Below, one piece after another: positions 24,601 to 32,739 of a stretch of 64,000 nt of DNA (the stretch's first letter is position 1; every line of letters begins with the position of its first letter). The translations under genes and the position numbers were made by a program. This DNA is from Bog-756 sp963718405 (lineage in GTDB: Bacteria > Actinomycetota > Acidimicrobiia > Acidimicrobiales > RAAP-2). A model generated the notes under the pieces. The model made no database searches and was not told the origin of the DNA. It worked only from the letters and a program-made list of their open reading frames with translations. The DNA is taken from assembly GCA_963718405.1 (NCBI GenBank), contig CAVQYZ010000002.1, positions 372,001-436,000 on the forward strand, read 5' to 3'.

Positions 24601-26646
24601 ACCGTTTGAAGCCGGAGCCGTCCAGGTCACGGTGGCACTGGCATCGCCGCCGGTGGCGGTCCCGATCACGGGGACACCGGGGACGGTGGCCGGGGTGACC
24701 GAGTTGGAGTTCGAAGAAGGTAGTCCCTCACCGACGGCGTTGATTGCCGACACCGTGAAGGTGTAAGCGGTGCCGTTGGTGAGGCCGGTGACGGTGTCAC
24801 CGGTCACGTTCCCGACGGTTCGGTGGTCCCGGATGTGCCACCAACATAGGTAGTGATGGCGTAGTTCGTGATCGGGGACGCCGTTTGACGCCGGAGCCGT
24901 CCAGGTCACGGTGGCACTGGCGTCGCCGCCGGTGGCGGTCCCGATCACGGGGACACCGGGGACGGTGGCCGGGGTGACCGAGTTGGAGTTCGAAGAAGGT
25001 AGTCCCTCACCGACGGCGTTGATTGCCGACACCGTGAAGGTGTAAGCGGTGCCGTTGGTGAGGCCGGTGACGGTGTCGCTGGTCACGTTCCCTACAGTGG
25101 TGGCGATTTCGGCCGTGCCACCGACATAAGTGCTGATGAGGTAGCCGGTGACGGCTGCACCACCGTTTGACGCCGGAGCCGTCCAGGTCACGGTGGCACT
25201 GGCGTCGCCGCCGGTGGCGGTCCCGATCACGGGGACACCGGGGACGGTGGCCGGGGTGACCGCAGGCGACGGAGGAGTGACTGTCCCGATCAGCGGCGGA
25301 TTTGAAGCGAGGGGCGGGACTCCGGAAGGAACATGCGGACTCACCACCCTCGTCGAGGTCTTTGGTGGCCGCACCGGCGCTGGCCCAGCTTGTACCTTGA
25401 GCCTGGGTGTGGTGGTGGGGCTCACCGCCATCGAATGTGCCGCACTTCTGGTGCTGTGTGAAGGTGCAGGAGCGGATGGGGCGGCCGACGCCACCATTTC
25501 CAACTTGTGGGTGGGGGCATGGTGGGCCCCTATGCCGATCACGGCGCCGAGGCCCGCCACCGCAACAAACCCGGAGAATACATTTCCCATTCTGCTGACG
25601 ACTTGTCCCAACTCAGGAACACCGTTGACGGTCGACAGTTCGCCGAGCCACGCCAAAGGAGCACCTAACAGGCTGTGGCGTCCCACGGACGCTTCGAGAA
25701 ATGCACGAACGACAACAGGGTCAAAATGGGTCCCCGCGCATGCAGCCAACTCTTGGCGGGCAGCTTCAGGAGACGCCCCCTTCTTGTAGGAGCGAACGGA
25801 GGTCATGGCATCATAGGAATCAGCGACAGCAACGATCCGACCGCCAAGGGAGATCTCATCCCCCCTTAATCCGTGGGGATATCCGCTGCCGTCGTACTTC
25901 TCGTGGTGCTGGGGAATGGTCGCGGCCCAGGGGCCGAGCCACCCCGCCAATGGCGCGGCCAGGCGCTGCCCTTCCAAGGGGTGCCCGAGGAGTATCTGCC
26001 ACTCGTCCTCATCGGGCTTGCCGGGCTTGTTCAACACCGCAGTGGGTACGGTTAGTTTGCCGATGTCGTGAAGGAGGGCCGACCAACGCAGCCGATCCCG
26101 ATCGGCCGCAGGAAGTTTCAATTGATCGGCGATTAGATCCGTCAGGGCCCGTACCCGCTCGGAATGACCGCGAGTCAATCGGTCGTGATTGTTGAGCGAC
26201 GCTGCGAGCCCAAGGATCTGCTCAGCTGCGACCGTCGGCTCGTCTCGGGCACCTTGCTCCTCGGTCTGATGGAGCTGGCGTTCAAGGGCTCGCGTACTTC
26301 CTGCTCGACGGGCCACCGCTAGACGGCTCGGAGCATGATCTGGGAAGACCAACGTCATTTTCAGCAATGCGGCCAGGGGCAAGGCACGTCGAGCGAGCCG
26401 ATTGATGCCGACGTACACGATCCAGGGAGCAACGATCACCAGTGCCCACCAGGCCCAAACACTGAAGCCGGACCGAGGCTTTGGAATCACGTGCACGAGA
26501 ACGGTTGCGGTAGCAATGGCAACCACCACGGGGAACAGGAATGCGGTCACGCTTACGAGGAGTGACAGTCCTTTGCGAGCGGCCCACCGGTCATGCCGTT
26601 CAGATCGTCGCCTGTTGCTTGCTTTCGCAGGAGGCCAGAGATCCAC
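21640..26646 (-). CDS. Membrane HD-GYP domain protein fused to eleven fibronectin type III repeats
   Basis: 1668 residues from a GTG. Two N-terminal membrane helices (about 27-50 and 61-80) precede an HD-GYP domain: HSERVR at 161, HDIGK at 193-197, GHPLEGQ at 221, HHEKYDGSGYP at 247-257 and GRIVAVADSYDAMTS at 269. All metal-ligand and GYP residues are intact, so a cyclic-di-GMP phosphodiesterase is expected. A third helix (about 355-373) and a Pro/Ser/Thr linker lead to Fn3 repeats at about 463-1517 and a unique C-terminal beta domain. With this topology the enzyme faces the cytoplasm and the Fn3 array the outside. Two opposite indels at 24821 and 24879 scramble about 20 residues of the second repeat but restore frame. 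No partner genes are adjacent. Confidence 0.88.
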   Translation of the reverse strand: MDLWPPAKASNRRRSERHDRWAARKGLSLLVSVTAFLFPVVVAIATATVLVHVIPKPRSGFSVWAWWALVIVAPWIVYVGINRLARRALPLAALLKMTLVFPDHAPSRLAVARRAGSTRALERQLHQTEEQGARDEPTVAAEQILGLAASLNNHDRLTRGHSERVRALTDLIADQLKLPAADRDRLRWSALLHDIGKLTVPTAVLNKPGKPDEDEWQILLGHPLEGQRLAAPLAGWLGPWAATIPQHHEKYDGSGYPHGLRGDEISLGGRIVAVADSYDAMTSVRSYKKGASPEAARQELAACAGTHFDPVVVRAFLEASVGRHSLLGAPLAWLGELSTVNGVPELGQVVSRMGNVFSGFVAVAGLGAVIGIGAHHAPTHKLEMVASAAPSAPAPSHSTRSAAHSMAVSPTTTPRLKVQAGPAPVRPPKTSTRVVSPHVPSGVPPLASNPPLIGTVTPPSPAVTPATVPGVPVIGTATGGDASATVTWTAPASNGGAAVTGYLISTYVGGTAEIATTVGNVTSDTVTGLTNGTAYTFTVSAINAVGEGLPSSNSNSVTPATVPGVPVIGTATGGDASATVTWTAPASNGVPDHELRHHYLCWWHIRDHRTVGNVTGDTVTGLTNGTAYTFTVSAINAVGEGLPSSNSNSVTPATVPGVPVIGTATGGDASATVTWTAPASNGGSAVTGYTVTAADSTTPANGGQACTWTTGPLTCSVTGLTNGDSYTFTVTATNGVGIGASSVASNSVTPATVPGVPVIGTATGGDASATVTWTAPASNGGAAVTGYLISTYVGGTAEIATTVGNVTSDTVTGLTNGTAYTFTVSAINAVGEGLPSSNSNSVTPATVPGVPVIGTATGGDASATVTWTAPASNGSPITNYAITTYVGGTSGTTVTVGNVTGDTVTGLTNGTAYTFTVSAINAVGEGLPSSNSNSVTPATVPGVPVIGTATGGDASATVTWTAPASNGGAAVTGYLISTYVGGTAEIATTVGNVTSDTVTGLTNGTAYTFTVSAINAVGEGLPSSNSNSVTPATVPGVPVIGTATGGDASATVTWTAPASNGGSAVTGYTVTAADSTTPANGGQACTWTTGPLTCSVTGLTNGDSYTFTVTATNGVGIGASSVASNSVTPATVPGVPVIGTATGGDASATVTWTAPASNGGAAVTGYLISTYVGGTAEIATTVGNVTSDTVTGLTNGTAYTFTVSAINAVGEGLPSSNSNSVTPATVPGVPVIGTATGGDASATVTWTAPASNGSPITNYAITTYVGGTSGTTVTVGNVTGDTVTGLTNGTAYTFTVSAINAVGEGLPSSNSNSVTPATVPGVPVIGTATGGDASATVTWTAPASNGGSAVTGYTVTAADSTTPANGGQACTWTTGPLTCSVTGLTNGDSYTFTVTATNGVGIGASSVASNSVTPATVPGVPVIGTATGGDASATVTWTAPASNGGSAVTGYTVTAADSTTPANGGQACTWTTGPLTCSVTGLTNGDSYTFTVTATNGVGIGASSVASNSVTPTGASVSSLTITNGSGIAGRADAGDQIIVTFATPPPPSAFCSLWSSSSYPDLTGINVAVTAEPILLGDDEIASVTDSSCPGGLHFGTIDLGQSGYFGLVVGFANSTVHWDGLNTLTITLGTPTIGDLTQNNPSVAVYTPDPALGVSGTISSPSEVNF
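22098..25260 (-). repeat. Array of eleven near-identical Fn3-coding repeats of three types
   Basis: Periodicity marked by the shared GATCACGGGGACACCGGGGA segment at 22378, 22672, 22951, 23233, 23527, 23809, 24088, 24370, 24664, 24943 and 25225. Spacings are 294, 282 or 279 bases, for three unit types of 98 (C), 94 (A) and 93 (B) residues. In protein order the array is A-B'-C-A-B-A-C-A-B-C-C. Copies of one type are almost base-identical (rare changes such as GCGTCG/GCATCG), which implies recent duplication or gene conversion and makes the copy number sensitive to assembly. Confidence 0.9.
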
Positions 26647-26891
26647 GTATGTATATCGGAGTGATCGACCTTCGACTTGACTTGCGATCGGGAAAATGCC
26701 TGGCCATGCCTAGTCCATTCAACTCCACATGTGCGACGCCGGCATGGGACATACTGCTAGGCCGCTTCAGCCAGACTCCGCGGCAACTTACGACCGACAG
26801 TCCACAGCAGCGCTTCAGCAGTAGACCGAGGCGATGGTCTCGACAGTCCCAGCGTTCACTCGTTCGTACGCCGGCCTGCAATCAACACCCC

Positions 26892-27428
26892 TCAGCGAAC
26901 CCTAACGGATCGACTCCACCTGGGTGACCTGCCGGTGGGGGTCATCGGCGCCGAGTCCGTCACGACGTGCTGAGTTACTTCAAATACATGATCCTTTTTC
27001 GACCGATCGACCGACAGGGTCTCATGGGACAGATCGACCAGATCAGGTTGACCCCGGTGCAAACTCAAGATCCTGGCCCCACGCTTCTTGGCACCAGAGA
27101 CCCGTTCGAGCAATTCGGGAGTTTCACCGAATGCCGAGATGACCAGAAATGTGTGGTGTCCTGAGGCTTGGGCCATAGTGTCGACACCCACCGCAAGATG
27201 GGCCGGCGCTCCCTGAGGGACCCTCCATCGCAGCAACGTTGGGACAAGGTCGGTTCGACCATGCCTCGTTGCCTGCTCACCAAGATGAGCTACAAAATGC
27301 CATGGCTCGCAATCGGGCGTGCCGATGACGAAAAGCCTTTCTGAGGCCGGATGGCCGTCACCCAGCGCTCTCGCAAACTGGCGAGCTTCTACGCTGAAAT
27401 TACCAAGCTCGGTCGTCCAGCGTTTCAT
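26892..27428 (-). CDS. SIS-domain-like protein (sugar isomerase fold)
   Basis: 178 residues; the ATG at 27428 with GGGAG upstream is preferred over one seven codons earlier. The order RLFVIGTPDCEPWHFVAHLG, HLAVGVDTMAQASGHHTFLV, ISAFGETPELLERVSGAKKR and GARILSLHRG resembles SIS domains of the phosphoheptose isomerase/GmhA and RpiR type: strand, S/T-loop, helix, then G-x-T/S-x-E-x-x-x-A-K-x-x-G. Identification is by pattern only. The residues after about 160 are basic and probably a tail. It lies downstream of the HD-GYP/Fn3 gene's 5' end on the same strand, about 245 bases apart. Confidence 0.5.
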   Translation of the reverse strand: MKRWTTELGNFSVEARQFARALGDGHPASERLFVIGTPDCEPWHFVAHLGEQATRHGRTDLVPTLLRWRVPQGAPAHLAVGVDTMAQASGHHTFLVISAFGETPELLERVSGAKKRGARILSLHRGQPDLVDLSHETLSVDRSKKDHVFEVTQHVVTDSAPMTPTGRSPRWSRSVRVR

Positions 27429-27943
27429 CGTGGCTCCCGATATCTCCATGGGTCCTTATCGGTCCCCTGCACCCGATGCATAAGTTAAATCTGGGCCCCG
27501 GCCTCGAGAGCTTGTGACAAGGCTCAGGCTGTAGGCCAACTCCAGGGCGCGCAACGATCCGGCTTTGCCGCCACTCCGGCCAAGGCGACCCAGAGTGAAG
27601 TGTCGCCCGGCGCTCCGACCAGGCCCTTGCCCGGGTGCTCGGCTGCACTCGTAGGTCCGGCCGACAGCCGGCCTGGATGGCGAAAGCGATCTTGGTCCGG
27701 ATCTGTGCCCGCAGCGGTTTGGCCCAGGCGCTCCGATTGCGGCCAGCGGCGGGCTCGGTCGAGATCGGGAGCCATCCCTTGCCCGTCGAGCCGGGGCGAG
27801 GGCCCCCATGACCGAACTCGTCCCTACACTTCGTCTGGCGACCACTCAGACCGTCTCTCCACGTGGCCAAGGCACGAACATCCGTATCATGAGGTCAGTG
27901 AACCGAAGGACGACCGCCGCCCAAACCGGTCCGGGTGGGACCG
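27429..27943. other. Gene-poor region between divergent genes
   Basis: Open frames run through on both strands (27456-27845 and 27400-27870 minus, 27600 onward plus), none with recognisable motifs; they look like GC-driven shadows or heavily decayed sequence. No tRNA or hairpin stands out. The divergent promoters for the SIS-like gene and the 255-residue orphan must lie here. Confidence 0.35.
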
Positions 27944-28711
27944 ATGCCGACTGCTGAGCCCCCACCGTTCGGACGGATACTCCGCCAGGCGATCGAAAAG
28001 ACGCGTGGGCGCAGGAAGTTCGACGCCATCTGCCGAGAGGCTATCCGCGGAAGGTCCCGGGATGAAGCTCGGGACATCATGGTCGAGGAGTACCGAAAGA
28101 CGGGTCAAGAGCCGCCGGGCCAGCCACTGCTCGACCGTCGCGTCGACCTGCTCCTGGCACCACGTGCGCCGGTCAACGGGGTCAGTGACTTTGTCGAAGC
28201 GGTCTCGCTATTGGTCGGTGCCGCTACCCGGTTCAAGAAATTGTTGCAGGATGCATCAGACAGCGACGGGGCGGTTAGGCATCACTCTGACCTTTACCTG
28301 AAGGGGGATTGGCACCACACCTGCCAGGTCGACCTGGTGGATAATGCCCAGTCATGGATCGGGGGCCTTCCGATCACCGGTCTCATCTCCTACCGAGACC
28401 TCAGCATCATCGACGTACGTGTCCAGGCCACGGCATCGCAGAACGAAGGTGGTGTCCTGGAGGTGAAGGTGGGTGAGCGACCGGTTGGGGTGCTGTCCGA
28501 GTCCGGCTCTGATCTGTTCTGGGAAGTGCTGGGGGTAAAAGTTGGTGACGAGTTTCTCGTGGGCTCGACAGTGGCGCTGCGGAGTCAGGAGCCCGATGGC
28601 CTTTGGCGACTGGACCTGGGGGCGCCTGAGGATGTCCGAAAGTGGCTGCAGTTCGATGACCCCCAGGAGGGAGATGGGGATGACGGCCGGGCCTTCAGGG
28701 AGGACTCCTAG
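27944..28711 (+). CDS. Hypothetical protein, no recognised family
   Basis: 255 residues from an ATG (a GTG three codons upstream is also possible). The first 60 residues are basic and helical (FGRILRQAIEKTRGRRKFDA, then EARDIMVEEYRKTG), resembling a helix bundle seen in actinobacterial proteins of unknown role. Residues 100-250 form a strand-rich domain with DWHHTCQVDLVDNAQSWIGG, VLEVKVGERPVGVLSESGSD and VLGVKVGDEFLVGSTVALRS. The tail is acidic (DDPQEGDGDDGRAFRED). No membrane or signal segment. The coding call rests on length, amino-acid balance and position. Confidence 0.65.
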   Translation: MPTAEPPPFGRILRQAIEKTRGRRKFDAICREAIRGRSRDEARDIMVEEYRKTGQEPPGQPLLDRRVDLLLAPRAPVNGVSDFVEAVSLLVGAATRFKKLLQDASDSDGAVRHHSDLYLKGDWHHTCQVDLVDNAQSWIGGLPITGLISYRDLSIIDVRVQATASQNEGGVLEVKVGERPVGVLSESGSDLFWEVLGVKVGDEFLVGSTVALRSQEPDGLWRLDLGAPEDVRKWLQFDDPQEGDGDDGRAFREDS

Positions 28712-28755
28712 ATGACCCGGGTCAGAACCAGGGTCGGCTGTACCCTGGCCCTGCC

Positions 28756-28872
28756 ATGCACGTAGTATTTGCCGCCCATTCCACTCTGACGCAGTACCTC
28801 GCAGTTCCCCTGGTGATCATCGCGATGGGACTCATGTTCATGAACCGAAGGCGCGGCGGCGGGGACCGGTAG
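28756..28872 (+). CDS. Small single-pass membrane protein (38 residues)
   Basis: Short frame MHVVFAAHSTLTQYLAVPLV, then IIAMGLMFMNRRRGGGDR. One hydrophobic helix is followed by a strongly basic tail, the positive-inside arrangement of small bacterial membrane proteins. It begins 44 bases after the orphan gene. Ribosome-site support is weak, so the call is moderate. Confidence 0.5.
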   Translation: MHVVFAAHSTLTQYLAVPLVIIAMGLMFMNRRRGGGDR

Positions 28873-29244
28873 CTCAGAGTCATCACATCATTTGCCGACT
28901 CCGAACGTCATCAGGGTCATCGGGGGGGACGCCGGAAGGCTTGGGATTCTGAGCGTCAGAGCTGGCCCGCCCCACGCAACTTTCGAGCCGGCTGTCGATC
29001 CAGGACAGCTAGTGGCTACGGCTGAAGGCGTAGATGGCGACACTGAGCATGATCAGACCCATGGCCGCCGCTGTGCCCACCTCGAGAAGGGTGGGAACGT
29101 GCCACCCGCTCCAACTCACACCAGCATCGAGCCGGGCCCGGACAACTGGTGAGATGGACGGTGGGCACGAGGTCATCAGCGACCTCGACATCAAGTACCT
29201 GGCCGTTCATCTATGAAGCGGCAGGAAGTTCGGCCCCCGCCGGC
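28873..29244. other. Gene-poor region with a possible membrane-protein remnant
   Basis: On the minus strand, the frame ending at 29009 reads WSGWHVPTLLEVGTAAAMGL then IMLSVAIYAFSRSH, which looks like the last helix and basic end of an ABC-2-type permease or similar membrane protein. Upstream of it the frame loses this character, so it is either a remnant or a chance hydrophobic stretch. Nothing else is recognised. Confidence 0.3.
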
Positions 29245-30024
29245 TCAGCTGCCGAAATACTTCGGCTCACGACCTTCGCGTGTGGACGCTTGGAACTCAG
29301 CAAAGTCATCCGACCGGTTGATGAAGGTCTGATAGATCAGCTCTTCCGCCATCGACGAGCGGACCTGCGGCTCGCTCAGGTGGTGAAGTACCCGACGGGC
29401 CAGCTTCACCGTCACCATCGGGGCCGCAACGATTTTCTCCGCCATCTCCCATGCTGTGTCGTCGAGCTCCTCGGGCGCGACCACGCGAGACACGATGCCG
29501 CGCATATAGGCCTCGTCCACTGACATCACCCGCCCAGTGTTGATGAGATCGCTGGCCACGCCCGATCCACAAAACTCAAAGAGGCGACCCATTCCTCCGG
29601 TGTCGGGGATCACTCCCTTGCTCAGTTCGGGGAGCTGGAACCTCGTCCCGTCGGCCGCGATGCGAATGTCACAAAGCAGTGCCCGTTGGAAGGACCCTCC
29701 AATGGCCCAGCCATGGAGAGCAGCGATCGACGGCACGTCCAAGTCGAAGAGCTGCAGAATCCCCTGGTGGCCCCGCGTCATGAGCTCGTGATGGCTCAAC
29801 GTCGTAGTGTTGGTGCCGATCACCGAAACGTCCCTCCCCGCCGACCACACCGGCCCTTCGCCACGCCAGATGATGGCCCGAACGTCCCGGCGTTCCTTGA
29901 GCTCGGAAAGAATCTCGAAGAGGCGCACATCCATCTCGTCATCGAAGGCATTGCGCTTTTCGGGGCGATTGTTGGTGATGACGGCTATCGGGCCTTTTAC
30001 ATCCAGTACTACCTTGTCCGTCAT
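29245..30024 (-). CDS. Enoyl-CoA hydratase/isomerase family protein
   Basis: 259 residues; the ATG at 30024 (MTDKVVLDVKGPIAVITNNR) has AAGGA upstream and is preferred over the longer frame. Crotonase signatures: NNRPEKRNAFDDEMDVRLFE, WSAGRDVSVIG (the first oxyanion-hole loop), LHGWAIGGSFQRALLCDIRI (second loop, where G-G-G is usual but here G-G-S), and PDTGGMGRLFEFCG in place of the usual P-x-x-G-G. Of the two catalytic Glu positions of true hydratases, the second is not evident, so it could be an isomerase or other crotonase-fold enzyme. It is followed by no close partner. Confidence 0.85.
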   Translation of the reverse strand: MTDKVVLDVKGPIAVITNNRPEKRNAFDDEMDVRLFEILSELKERRDVRAIIWRGEGPVWSAGRDVSVIGTNTTTLSHHELMTRGHQGILQLFDLDVPSIAALHGWAIGGSFQRALLCDIRIAADGTRFQLPELSKGVIPDTGGMGRLFEFCGSGVASDLINTGRVMSVDEAYMRGIVSRVVAPEELDDTAWEMAEKIVAAPMVTVKLARRVLHHLSEPQVRSSMAEELIYQTFINRSDDFAEFQASTREGREPKYFGS

Positions 30025-30401
30025 AACGTTCCTTCCGGTGCTCGATGGCGGAGGCTGATGCGATCCTATGTTCGCACGTGCCGGCACCCGTTGCCGCGGC
30101 CGGAGGTATCGAGTCCATCCCTACCTTGACTTCTCTCCCCCAGTAAGTGTTGCTGGCGAGGTGGAGGGCCCATCGATGCCGCCGTGGTTGGGGATCGCTT
30201 CTGCCCACTCTGGCGGCGGGCACTGGCTATCCCAAACGAAGGGCCGCTCATTCCACTCGGGCGATGCTCCGGGCCCGGGTACGTTGACTTCGTTGCCTCT
30301 CAATGCGCCTGTGGTCAACGAGGGTGACTGACTCGGCCGAACAGAGGAGCCAGTTGCCCATCCACCCGAACCAAGCACAGCATGGCCGCCCACCGAGTTG
30401 A
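30025..30401. other. Intergenic region without recognisable gene
   Basis: 377 bases between two genes on the minus strand. It must contain the promoter of the enoyl-CoA hydratase gene and the 3' end of the phosphoesterase transcript. Open frames on both strands lack coding character. Confidence 0.4.
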
Positions 30402-32015
30402 CTAACGCCGGACTTCGGGCCGCTTGGGTGTGGTGGCTTGGGTCGGCATGCGGTTTCGGTCCGGCAGCGGGTAGGTCACACCGACATCTTCGGTTCCAGC
30501 CAAGGCGTTGATGACGGCCTGTTCGGCCACCTTGATGTCCCCCAACGATGTTGCCGGCAGCTTTGGCACCGAAGTATTGGGCGGATCGACAAAAGTGAGC
30601 GCACTGGTCATGTCTCCCGTCACGGAGCGGCGCCAGGGAGAAAGATTCGGAACGGCCACCCCGAAGCGAGTCTCCAAAAACCGCAGGATCGACGTGTGAT
30701 CGAACACTTCACTGCAGCGATACCCTCCACGGCTGAATGGGGAGACGACCAGACAGGGGACCCGGAACCCGAGGCCGATAGGACCGGCGATCCCCGAGGC
30801 CTCGCTGGGAAGTGGGTCAACGGTCAACCATTCACCCACTGTTCCGGACGTTGCCACCGGAGGCGGCACGTGATCGAAGAATCCGCCATTTTCGTCGTAC
30901 ATGATGAAAAAGACCGTGTGGGACCAGATGTCGGGATTCGACACCAGCGTGTTGAGGATCTGTTGCACCAGGTATTCGCCGTATTCGGGCGGTGCGGCCG
31001 GGTGCTCGCATTCGGCCAGGTTGGGCATGATCCACGACACGGCCGGCAAGGTCCCGGCTGCCACGTCCGCATCGAAGGAGGCTGGGTAGGTGGGTACCAG
31101 AGCGTGGGCGGCCATGGCTGTCTCGGCGGCGCCCTCCGGCTCCCAGAAGGTCTTGAAGTACGGGAACGGGCTCAGCTCCAAGAGCGCGGTGGGGTCGTTG
31201 TACACCTTCCAGCTGACTCCGGCTGCACTCAACTGCTCCGGCATAGTCTCCCATGTGAACGTCCCATAGTGACTCTGCCGGTCACTGGTCAACGTCTCGA
31301 GAACAGGCCCCCCGGCCACTCCGGCCGGGTCGATGGTGGCCGAGATCGACATCACCCGATTGGGGTCAGTCGGGCCAAGGACCGAACAGTGATACCCATC
31401 ACAGATAGTGAAGGCGTCGGCCAGGGCATAGTAGAAAGCAAGGTCCTGCCGCTCGAAGTAACCCATGGTCAACGGGCCGTTGGCATCCCCGTCGCCGGCC
31501 AGGTGGGCCGTCACGAAGTCATCCATCGCCCCACCGTTCCAGCTCTGGTGTTGAGGACCCCAGCTGTGGGTGATGTCGTTGGTGGTCTGTCCGTCCTCGC
31601 GGGGTGGGTCACTAGCCAGGTGAAAGGGCTGGAGGTAGCCCGACGGGTCGACGCCGACCCCTGGCGAGTACCCGAACTGATCAAAGATCGGATGCTTCCT
31701 TCCGTGGACTGACTGGTCGATGACCCGTTTGTCGGCGAAGCCCCGGATGCCGGAGAGCGTGCCGAAATAGTGATCGAACGAGCGGTTCTCCTGCATCAGG
31801 ATCACCACGTGCTCGATGTCCTTCAGGGTGCCTTTTCCGGCCGGCGTTTGTGCCGCCGCAGCTTCGATCAAGCCTCCGGCTCCGGAACTCAGCGCCACCC
31901 CGGCCATTCCGGTGGCCACGCCCGCCTGAAGAAACCGTCGCCGACTTACCTTGGGTCCCAGCGGACCAGATGCCTTACCGACTTCTCCGGGCGCTGGCCC
32001 TTGCTCACTCTTCAA
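30402..32015 (-). CDS. Tat-exported phospholipase C-type phosphoesterase
   Basis: 537 residues. A twin-arginine signal (VSRRRFLQAGVATGMAGVAL) is followed by the phosphoesterase (phospholipase C/acid phosphatase) domain: IEHVVILMQENRSFDHYFGT near residue 70 with the metal-binding E-N-R-S-F-D-H-Y-F-G motif, DITHSWGPQHQSWNGGAMDD, and FFIMYDENGGFFDHVPPP. This is the family of mycobacterial PlcA-D and AcpA, which cleave phospholipids or phosphate esters outside the cell. Length is normal. The gene stands alone; the product is expected to be exported folded. Confidence 0.9.
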   Translation of the reverse strand: MKSEQGPAPGEVGKASGPLGPKVSRRRFLQAGVATGMAGVALSSGAGGLIEAAAAQTPAGKGTLKDIEHVVILMQENRSFDHYFGTLSGIRGFADKRVIDQSVHGRKHPIFDQFGYSPGVGVDPSGYLQPFHLASDPPREDGQTTNDITHSWGPQHQSWNGGAMDDFVTAHLAGDGDANGPLTMGYFERQDLAFYYALADAFTICDGYHCSVLGPTDPNRVMSISATIDPAGVAGGPVLETLTSDRQSHYGTFTWETMPEQLSAAGVSWKVYNDPTALLELSPFPYFKTFWEPEGAAETAMAAHALVPTYPASFDADVAAGTLPAVSWIMPNLAECEHPAAPPEYGEYLVQQILNTLVSNPDIWSHTVFFIMYDENGGFFDHVPPPVATSGTVGEWLTVDPLPSEASGIAGPIGLGFRVPCLVVSPFSRGGYRCSEVFDHTSILRFLETRFGVAVPNLSPWRRSVTGDMTSALTFVDPPNTSVPKLPATSLGDIKVAEQAVINALAGTEDVGVTYPLPDRNRMPTQATTPKRPEVRR

Positions 32016-32226
32016 TCCGTCTCCTCGACAGGCCTGGTGGATGAATCTCTCCGCGGGCGGGCTGGCACGATTGTCGTTCTGGCCTCTGGCGCGGAGGACT
32101 GTGCCTCAACTGGCAGCGGTAGCGAACCACGGATGATCTCTACCAATCAACCGTTTTCGCGTGAACGATTGGTGACAGATGTTCGACGGGATCTTCGAGG
32201 TTTAGGCAGGGGCGAGACGGGGAAGA

Positions 32227-32394
32227 CTAAGAGGCTTGTGGGTGGTGCTGCTCGGCATCAGACCAGATGAATCGGCAGGCGTGGCACTGCCAACTCGACC
32301 AGATGCCATCAGGCCGCCCGAGCCCGACGATGAGCGTCGGCACCTCCTGCGAACCACAACGGGGACAGATGCGGAACGCTTCGGCTTCGCTCAT
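32227..32394 (-). CDS. Small zinc-ribbon protein (55 residues)
   Basis: A short gene MSEAEAFRICPRCGSQEVPT, then LIVGLGRPDGIWSSWQCHAC and RFIWSDAEQHHPQAS. The two knuckles CPRC and CHAC (residues 10-13 and 37-40) are spaced as in a zinc ribbon and the start has GGAGG nine bases upstream. Such proteins often bind nucleic acid or act as small accessory factors. It is oriented like the phosphoesterase gene and lies 212 bases upstream of it. Confidence 0.7.
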   Translation of the reverse strand: MSEAEAFRICPRCGSQEVPTLIVGLGRPDGIWSSWQCHACRFIWSDAEQHHPQAS

Positions 32395-32684
32395 CGTGCC
32401 TACCTCCGACTAGGTGGCTTTGTGATGCACTGCTGGGGTGCCTAATGCTACCCCCCGAACCCACCGCCAAACTGGTCAGTATCAACATGATGGTTGGTGA
32501 GTGTCACTCGTCAACGGGTCGTTGGGCGAAGTTGCAGACGGCCGTGCGCCAAATCGGATCCCCACGGCGAACCGGTAACACACAATGTTCACCGAGGCTT
32601 CAGTATCCCTTGACGGTTCTGTCATCTGGCGTTGGTAAACCAGTAGTGGTCCAGGGCGCCTCGGGCGCCGCCCTTGTCGGGGAC

Positions 32685-32739
32685 CGCGGGGAAGTCACAC
32701 CGTCACGCTGGTCCTCTCCCATCCGCCAGCGTGACGGTG
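32685..32739 (+). repeat. Hairpin element, copy 1
   Basis: CACCGTCACGCTGG (32698-32711) pairs perfectly with CCAGCGTGACGGTG (32726-32739) around a 14-base loop beginning TCCTCT. The same element, including the left flank GGGGAAG and the loop start, recurs at 33004-33058 with a base-pair change on both strands. Confidence 0.75.

Noticed and set aside
22098..25260. Possibility of a CRISPR or other non-coding repeat array
   Set aside because: Unit lengths are 279-294 bases, in frame, and encode Fn3 domains; there are no spacers.
27400..27870. Minus-strand open frames in the gap beside the SIS-like gene
   Set aside because: Basic, low-complexity translations in several overlapping frames; I considered a transposase remnant but found no signature.
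29009..29194. Minus-strand 61-residue frame as a full gene
   Set aside because: Only the last 40 residues look like a membrane helix; the start lacks a ribosome site and the upstream part is not protein-like, so it is mentioned only as a possible remnant.
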